Positions 40,311 through 45,063 of a stretch of 45,063 nucleotides of DNA are shown in pieces. The notes under the pieces are model-generated. The model had not been told where the DNA came from. It saw only the letters and a program-made list of their open reading frames with translations, and did not search any database. Numbering within the stretch: position 1 is the stretch's first letter; every line of letters begins with the position of its first letter. The stretch is from the NCBI GenBank assembly GCA_009993585.1, contig JAACTG010000118.1, positions 1 through 45,063 of the forward strand. The letters run 5' to 3'. The translations under genes were made by a program, and so were the position numbers. The DNA comes from Sphingomonadales bacterium. GTDB taxonomy: Bacteria > Pseudomonadota > Alphaproteobacteria > Sphingomonadales > Sphingomonadaceae.

Positions 40311-41576
40311 TCAAAGATCGAACTGGCGGCGAACTTCGCCATTGCCAACAAGCGTGCGAAACAGTGTGTAGTCATTCGCATCCCGTCGGATCCGGCCAGC
40401 GATCACTGCAGATGCCACGCCAAAGCGTTTCGCATCGGCCAGGACCGCCTTATCATTGCGGGTGAAGCGCGACACCGCAAGATTCCAGTTTGCCTCTGGG
40501 ATGAGGGCTTCCTGTGCAAAATAGTCAGCGTCCTGCTCAACCTTGTCCGCCGCCGGCGCATCGTTGTCGTCAAAGATCGCCGTATATTCACCCAACCGGA
40601 TGTGCAGCTTCAGATGGCCGATCTCATGGAGCAGCGTGAACCAGAAGTTGTCGAGCCGGTCGTGTCGCAAGGTCATCGCGATAATGGCATGATGATCGGC
40701 TGACGCCAGCGCAGCACCGTCAAGCAATGTGCCTGGCAGATGACGTTCGATTATCAGCGATATCCCCGCATCGCGCAGGTAGTCGCCCGCGAGGCGCGGT
40801 CCATTGTTTTCCAGACTGAGCCCGACAAGGCCGCGCACCCAGTCGGCGGTGAGACGGTCCCGATCAAAGGCCCGAACGGGGGGGTTGCGATCGGCCAGTG
40901 TGCGAACCCGTGCTTCCCAAGCTGCTATAGCAGCCTCATGGACTTGACCGCTGGACCGCACCGACTTGCGATGTAAGGCCATCGGCGCAAACTGTGAGTG
41001 ACCACCTTGCAGGAATGCCGGGATCAGGTCGCCAGCGGCTTTCTTGGCCTGAGAGAGCGTACCCGAGAAGTCTTCGAACCAGCCACGCTTGAACATTTCG
41101 GCGAGCGGGAATGCCTGCCACACTGCCGGATCGACGCTATCGAGCCTCGGGCTGCCAACCAGTTGGGCGCGCTCGACGATGCGTACGTTTAGAGCATCGG
41201 CCACCTCCGTAAGCCGGTCCAGGCTTGCCATCCGGTAGCGGTCGGATTCGTAGCGCTGGATCTGCTGTTCGGCGACGCCGAGGAAATCACCGAGATCCTT
41301 CTGGCTCATGCCGCGTGCGACGCGGGCCTGAATGAGGATATCAGGCAAATTATGAAGGCTCTCCGCCGAAAACTCGGAAATCTTGCCTGCGCGGAGGTCT
41401 TCGTAGAAACCCACTTCCTCCTCGAGTTCGTCGATCTGACTGCGCAGCGCCGAGCGCTGCGCCTTCGCGAACACATCAGGGAAGTCGTCGGTCGGCGCCT
41501 CAAGCGCGGCAAAGGCTCCCGCCAGCTTATCGATTGAAGCCTTGGTCGACTTGTACTGCTTTTCGTTGGTGATCAT
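40311..41576 (-). CDS. XRE helix-turn-helix protein fused to an ImmA/IrrE metalloprotease
   Basis: A 421-residue fusion. Residues 1-75 are helical and resemble HigA-like antitoxin N-termini (MITNEKQYKSTKASIDKLAG, AKAQRSALRSQIDELEEEV). Residues about 78-132 form an XRE HTH (ARVARGMSQKDLGDFLGVAE, then QQIQRYESD). The C-terminal half is an ImmA/IrrE-type zinc peptidase: H317-E318-x-x-H321 in LLHEIGHLKLHI and a third-ligand region VEQDADYFAQEALIP. Such proteases cut a repressor in response to DNA damage or phage signals; here repressor and protease are one chain. The ATG overlaps the DUF6932 stop (ATGA). It is the likely regulator of this operon. Confidence 0.88.
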   Translation of the reverse strand: MITNEKQYKSTKASIDKLAGAFAALEAPTDDFPDVFAKAQRSALRSQIDELEEEVGFYEDLRAGKISEFSAESLHNLPDILIQARVARGMSQKDLGDFLGVAEQQIQRYESDRYRMASLDRLTEVADALNVRIVERAQLVGSPRLDSVDPAVWQAFPLAEMFKRGWFEDFSGTLSQAKKAAGDLIPAFLQGGHSQFAPMALHRKSVRSSGQVHEAAIAAWEARVRTLADRNPPVRAFDRDRLTADWVRGLVGLSLENNGPRLAGDYLRDAGISLIIERHLPGTLLDGAALASADHHAIIAMTLRHDRLDNFWFTLLHEIGHLKLHIRLGEYTAIFDDNDAPAADKVEQDADYFAQEALIPEANWNLAVSRFTRNDKAVLADAKRFGVASAVIAGRIRRDANDYTLFRTLVGNGEVRRQFDL

Positions 41577-42040
41577 GGCGTCGCTCCTTTCAGCGGCGCG
41601 AGCGGGATGCGGAGAATGCCTTTGGCCTGACCGGAAGACTTCTCTGCCTGGAAGAACTCGAGGAAGGGTGCGCCCGATCCGTTGGGCATTCCGGCAATGA
41701 ACATCTCACCGAGGAATTTTGCCTTTTGCGCTGCTCGCTTGTTGTCGAAATCGAGAAGAACTGGATCCAGCTTGGCCGGGTCGACTCCGATATGCTCCCA
41801 GCATCCATCGTAATCGCCCGGGTGCGGCTTTGCGGTCACGAAGCTCCCGTCGAGGTAGACGCGGCTGCATCCGGCAGTAGCCAAGGCCTTTGCCATGCGG
41901 ACAAAGCCATCGAATAGCCACTTGCGATGCGGTGTGATCGCGAAGCGCGCCTCAACCTCAGCAAGGGTAGTGTCGTGAATGCCGGGTGGCAACACGGCCC
42001 AAGGGCAAGGCGAGCCCAACTCGATAAATTCCGGTATCAT
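41573..42040 (-). CDS. DUF6932 nucleotidyltransferase-like protein
   Basis: A 155-residue protein from the chosen ATG. It begins MIPEFIELG, then LPPGIHDTTLAEVEARF, and carries VYLDGSFVTAKPHPGDYDG: G65-S66 followed after nine residues by D76-x-D78. This is the GS-x9-DxD signature of minimal nucleotidyltransferases, as in MNT antitoxins and AbiEii-like toxins; activity is inferred only. Homology supports ATG 42040; an upstream TTG at 42091 would add 17 residues spanning a palindrome. No ribosome site is clear. It is the first gene of the operon with XRE-ImmA (ATGA overlap) and Beta. Confidence 0.78.
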   Translation of the reverse strand: MIPEFIELGSPCPWAVLPPGIHDTTLAEVEARFAITPHRKWLFDGFVRMAKALATAGCSRVYLDGSFVTAKPHPGDYDGCWEHIGVDPAKLDPVLLDFDNKRAAQKAKFLGEMFIAGMPNGSGAPFLEFFQAEKSSGQAKGILRIPLAPLKGATP

Positions 42041-42042
42041 CG

Positions 42043-42062
42043 ACACAACAATATCGTTGTGT
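42043..42062. promoter_or_regulatory. 20-bp palindrome, likely operator of the island operon
   Basis: ACACAACAATATCGTTGTGT: nine of ten base pairs symmetric. It ends two bases before the DUF6932 ATG. Minus-strand hexamers TTGTCT (42091-42086) and TTATTA, 18 bases apart, or TTGCAA and TATTGT, 16 bases apart, place it over or beside a promoter. It is a good candidate binding site for the XRE protein, giving autoregulation. Confidence 0.55.
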
Positions 42063-42091
42063 AATAAATTTGCAAGGATGAATTGAGACAA

Positions 42092-42333
42092 ATCTAGCTA
42101 ACGTCTTGTGGCGTGATCGGCCGAACGCGTCGTCTTCCCGCTTGAATGCGAACAATCATCTACCGGCCTAAGAGCCGTCGCCAAGATCCCAAATCCGGAA
42201 TGACCGCATTCCACCCGATTCCAGACATCAGCTATCGGGCTTCCGGAATGTCGCCATCCCCTCCCCTCGTGGCGTTAATACAACATCGTCAGTTTCTGCT
42301 GAGCCGACGGATATCTGATAATATGCACCATAT
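42092..42333. other. Noncoding stretch between island operon and argC
   Basis: No convincing gene. It holds a short hairpin GGAATG-ACCG-CATTCC (42197-42212) and a possible argC promoter: GATAAT (42317-42322) with TTTCTG 18 bases upstream. A 64-codon open frame at 42146-42340 has no family resemblance and no ribosome site, so I did not call it. Confidence 0.5.
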
Positions 42334-42347
42334 TGCATAATTATCCA
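42334..42347. promoter_or_regulatory. ARG-box-like sequence before argC
   Basis: TGCATAATTATCCA fits the ArgR consensus TGNATWWWWATNCA at every position. It lies 20 bases upstream of the argC start and just downstream of a candidate -10 element, where a repressor would block transcription. A second overlapping imperfect palindrome (TATGCA-CCATAT-TGCATA) lies at 42322-42339. Whether this organism has ArgR is not visible here. Confidence 0.4.
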
Positions 42348-42367
42348 TTCCGCTGCATAGGCCGCCG

Positions 42368-43375
42368 ATGATTCGCACAACTATCCTCGGCGCGACCGGC
42401 TATGTCGGCGCGGAATTGCTTCGCCTGATCGCCGCGCATGGCGATCTCGAGGTCGCGCAGTTGTGCGGCGACAGCGAGAGCGGCAGGCCGGTATCGGCGG
42501 TATTCCCGCATCTCGCGCTCGCCTATCGCGACCACGAGGTCGTCCGCTGGGACCCCGCGATGCTTGCCGGGTGCGACCTCGTCTTTGCCGCGCTGCCGCA
42601 CGGCGCGTCGCAGCGGCTGGCGCCCGATATTCTCGCCAGCGGGACCAGGTTCGTCGATCTCGGCGCCGAATTCCGCCTCGATTCTTCGCACGATTATGCA
42701 CGCTGGTATGGCGAGCCGCACAGCGCGCCCGACCTGCTCGACGCCTTCGTCTATGGCATTCCCGAACTCCACCGTAGCGCCATCGCCGGCGCGCAGGCGG
42801 TCGCCGCCGCGGGATGCTTCCCGACCGCCGCGATCCTCGCGCTGGCGCCGCTCGTCGCCGCCGGGCTGATCGATCCCGCGACCATCGTCGTCGATGCCGC
42901 CTCGGGCGTCACCGGCGCGGGCAAGGCGCCGAGGGCCGAGACGCATTTCGATACCGTCGACGAGAATTTCGCCGCCTACGGCCTGCTGTCGCACCGCCAT
43001 ACCGCCGAGATGGACATGGCGCTGGGCGGGCCCGTCCTCTTCACGCCGCATCTGGCACCGATGAACCGCGGCATCCTCGCGACCTGCTACGCGACCGCGT
43101 GCGGCGACGGCGATCCGCTCGCCATCCTCGCCGACGCCTATGCCGATGAGCGCTTCGTCCATGTGTCGGAGACGCCGCCATCGACCAAATGGGTGATGGG
43201 ATCGAACGGAGCGCACGTCACCGCGCGCCGCTGCGAGCGGACCGGGCGCATCCTCGCGATCGCCGCTATCGATAACCTTGGAAAGGGAGCCGCGGGACAG
43301 ATGATCCAGTGCGCCAATATCATGTTCGGCCTCGACGAAGCCGCGGGCCTGTCGACGATCGGCGTCTGGCCATGA
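42368..43375 (+). CDS. argC: N-acetyl-gamma-glutamyl-phosphate reductase
   Basis: Third step of arginine synthesis: NADPH-dependent reduction of N-acetylglutamyl phosphate to the semialdehyde. The 335-residue protein starts [20 protein letters not shown] (cofactor loop), has the catalytic Cys in [14 protein letters not shown], the region [13 protein letters not shown] and the active-site His in [15 protein letters not shown]. Length is slightly under the usual 345. It is the first of three genes overlapping by ATGA, so argC, argJ and argB are made as a unit. Confidence 0.96.
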   Translation: MIRTTILGATGYVGAELLRLIAAHGDLEVAQLCGDSESGRPVSAVFPHLALAYRDHEVVRWDPAMLAGCDLVFAALPHGASQRLAPDILASGTRFVDLGAEFRLDSSHDYARWYGEPHSAPDLLDAFVYGIPELHRSAIAGAQAVAAAGCFPTAAILALAPLVAAGLIDPATIVVDAASGVTGAGKAPRAETHFDTVDENFAAYGLLSHRHTAEMDMALGGPVLFTPHLAPMNRGILATCYATACGDGDPLAILADAYADERFVHVSETPPSTKWVMGSNGAHVTARRCERTGRILAIAAIDNLGKGAAGQMIQCANIMFGLDEAAGLSTIGVWP

Positions 43376-44532
43376 GCGTTACCGCCGCGCCCGGGTTCGT
43401 CGCCGCAGGCTGCAACGCCGGGATCAAGAAGGGCAAGCCCGACATGGCGATGGTCGCGACCGACGACCGCCGCCCCGTCGCCGCGGTCGGCGTCTTCACG
43501 CAGAATAAATTCGTCGCGCCGCCGGTCGTGCTGTCGCGCGGGACGCTCGAAGCCAATGGCGGCCAGGCGGCGGCGATCGTCGTCAATTCGGGCAACGCCA
43601 ATGCCGGGACGGGCGCACGCGGCATGGACGACGCGCGCGCGATGACCGCCGCGACGGCCGAGGCGCTCGGCATCGCGGCGGGCGACGTCCTCGTCTGTTC
43701 GACCGGGATCATCGGCGACCGCCTGCCGATGCAGAAAATCTTGCGCGGCATTCCCAGGCTCGCCGAAGCGCTCGGCATCGACGGCGGCAAGGACGCTGCG
43801 CGCGGCATCCTCACCACCGATCATCACCCCAAGGAAGCGGTGATTATCGGCGACGGCTTCACGCTGGGCGGCATGGCCAAGGGCTGCGGCATGATCGCGC
43901 CCAACATGGCAACGATGCTCGCCTTCCTCACCACCGATGCCGACATCCCCGTCGCGGCGATTCAGGCGATGCTGCGCGATGCGGTCGCACGCACCTTCAA
44001 CACGCTCAACGTCGACGGCGCGACGTCGACCAACGACACCGTCTTCCTGCTCGCCAACGGGCGCGCCGGCCCGGTCGATCACGCCGCCTTCGCCGACGCG
44101 CTTTACCGCCTGTGCGAGGATTTGACGCTGCAGATGGCGCGCGATGCCGAGGGCGTGACCAAGGTCGTCCGCCTCGCCATCGACGGCGCCGCTTCCGACG
44201 CCGAAGCGCGCATCGCGGCCAAGGCGATCGCCGAGAACAACCTCGTCAAATGCAGCTGGTACGGCAGCGATCCCTATTGGGGGCGGTTGCTCGCCGCCGC
44301 AGGATCGTGCGGCGTCGCCTTCGATCCCGACGCCTCGAACGTGTCCTATGGCGGCATCGCCGTCTCGCGCGGCGGTATCGGGATACCGCATGACGCCGCC
44401 GCCGTCGCATCGCACATGGCAGCTTCCATGATCGCCATCGGCGTAACCCTCGGCACCGGTCCCGGCACCGCCAGCGCGATCGGCATCGATCTGGGCCCCG
44501 GCTATATCAAGGAAAACAGCGTTACGTCATGA
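43372..44532 (+). CDS. argJ: Bifunctional ornithine acetyltransferase / N-acetylglutamate synthase
   Basis: Recycles the acetyl group from N-acetylornithine to glutamate and may also make N-acetylglutamate from acetyl-CoA. The 386-residue precursor has [50 protein letters not shown], and the autocleavage site region [19 protein letters not shown], where cleavage before the Thr after GA would give alpha and beta chains and expose a catalytic Thr. The C-terminus holds [19 protein letters not shown]. The ATG overlaps the argC stop and the stop overlaps the argB ATG. Confidence 0.96.
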   Translation: MSVTAAPGFVAAGCNAGIKKGKPDMAMVATDDRRPVAAVGVFTQNKFVAPPVVLSRGTLEANGGQAAAIVVNSGNANAGTGARGMDDARAMTAATAEALGIAAGDVLVCSTGIIGDRLPMQKILRGIPRLAEALGIDGGKDAARGILTTDHHPKEAVIIGDGFTLGGMAKGCGMIAPNMATMLAFLTTDADIPVAAIQAMLRDAVARTFNTLNVDGATSTNDTVFLLANGRAGPVDHAAFADALYRLCEDLTLQMARDAEGVTKVVRLAIDGAASDAEARIAAKAIAENNLVKCSWYGSDPYWGRLLAAAGSCGVAFDPDASNVSYGGIAVSRGGIGIPHDAAAVASHMAASMIAIGVTLGTGPGTASAIGIDLGPGYIKENSVTS

Positions 44533-45063
44533 CCGATCAAAGCCCCCTTCCGCAGACTATCTCGGGCCTGTCACCAAGCGCAACCGCGCGCGTCCTCGTC
44601 GAGGCTTTGCCCTATATCCGCAAATTCGCGGGCAAGACCGTCATCGTCAAACTCGGCGGCAACGCGATCGACAAGGCGGTCGACAAGGCGCTGGCGCAGG
44701 ACGTCCTGTTGCTGCGCAGCGTCGGCGTGCGTTGCGTCGTCGTCCATGGCGGCGGGCCGCAGGTCGACCGGACGATGGCGGCGATGGGCAAGACCCCCGA
44801 ATTTCGTGACGGCCTGCGCGTTACCGATGCCGAGACGCTTGCGATCGTTCGCATGGTGCTGGTCGGCCAGGTCAATCGCGAGCTCGTCGCAACGATCAAT
44901 CGCGAGGCGCTCGACGATCCCGTCGCGGTCGGCGTCGCGGGCGAGGACGGCGGCCTGCTCGTCGCCAGCCCGCGCGACCCCGCGCTCGGCTTCGTCGGCG
45001 ACGTCGTCGCGGTCCGCGCCGCGATCCTCCACCGCCTGCTCGACGAAGGCCTGACCCCCGTCG
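44529..45063 (+). CDS. argB: Acetylglutamate kinase (3' end outside window)
   Basis: Phosphorylates N-acetylglutamate, the second step of arginine synthesis and usually the feedback-controlled one. The 178 residues present include [12 protein letters not shown] (phosphate-binding Lys), [34 protein letters not shown] and [13 protein letters not shown]. The N-terminal 30 residues ([16 protein letters not shown]) form the helix seen in the arginine-sensitive hexameric type. The frame is open to the window edge, so about 120 residues are missing. The ATG overlaps the argJ stop. Confidence 0.95.
   Translation, partial: MTDQSPLPQTISGLSPSATARVLVEALPYIRKFAGKTVIVKLGGNAIDKAVDKALAQDVLLLRSVGVRCVVVHGGGPQVDRTMAAMGKTPEFRDGLRVTDAETLAIVRMVLVGQVNRELVATINREALDDPVAVGVAGEDGGLLVASPRDPALGFVGDVVAVRAAILHRLLDEGLTPV

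Noticed and set aside
42146-42340. 64-codon open frame in the argC upstream gap
   Set aside because: No ribosome site, no family pattern, and it runs through the candidate promoter and ARG box.
38512-42367. Attachment-site direct repeats or an integrase at the island borders
   Set aside because: No integrase, tRNA gene or convincing direct repeat was found; the boundaries are drawn from composition and gene content only.

Overview
The window comes from a high-GC alphaproteobacterium, most likely a sphingomonad (Sphingomonadales). The evidence is a CcrM-type GANTC methyltransferase, a three-part proton-translocating transhydrogenase of Rhodospirillum layout, a 40-residue aa3 oxidase subunit IV, a candidate EcfG-type (GGAACC-N16-CGTT) stress promoter, PEP-CTERM/XrtA regulatory genes, and short REP-like hairpins. 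Genes are densely packed. Many neighbours overlap as ATGA, GTGA or TGATG, so translational coupling is widespread. No rRNA, tRNA, CRISPR array or insertion sequence was seen.

Layout. 1-4090 (minus strand): the transhydrogenase locus with a small oxidase subunit IV gene, interrupted by a fasciclin lipoprotein gene; PntB carries an unusual signal-peptide-like N-terminal extension. 4268-7194: an NtrC-like regulator with damaged ATPase motifs, and a Tat-exported vanadium-haloperoxidase/PAP2-type protein. 7400-13235 (minus): a housekeeping run read as glmM, a tiny Cys-rich DUF1272-like gene, thiD fused to a VOC domain, rnhB, then ccrM behind a GANTC-rich promoter, and folP. 13366-16367: a cation symporter, an aldo/keto reductase and an NnrU membrane protein. 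16379-20841 (minus): a peptide transporter followed by two coupled amidohydrolases, one of which has lost its metal-binding HxH motif. 20971-21957: a nitroreductase and an orphan short GntR regulator.

21962-28747 (minus) is a coupled PEP-CTERM/exopolysaccharide regulatory block: TIGR03013-type sugar transferase, PrsK kinase, PrsR response regulator and PrsT TPR protein. The exosortase itself is not in the window. 28946-36398 holds a small stress-type membrane protein, an M20 peptidase, a DUF4893 lipoprotein, 3-hydroxybutyrate dehydrogenase, a zinc metallopeptidase, an endonuclease/phosphatase-fold protein and acetyl-CoA synthetase. A TonB-dependent receptor follows at 36481-38511.

38661-42040 is a visibly lower-GC accessory island between the TonB receptor and argC. 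It has three coupled minus-strand genes (DUF6932 nucleotidyltransferase-like protein, XRE-ImmA/IrrE metalloprotease, Beta-family protein) behind a 20-bp palindrome, and a convergent sce7726-type PD-(D/E)XK protein whose 3' end overlaps theirs. This is the best candidate here for an undescribed defence or toxin-antitoxin-like system. 42368-45063 is the start of an argC-argJ-argB arginine operon, with an ARG-box-like sequence in its leader; argB runs off the end of the window.
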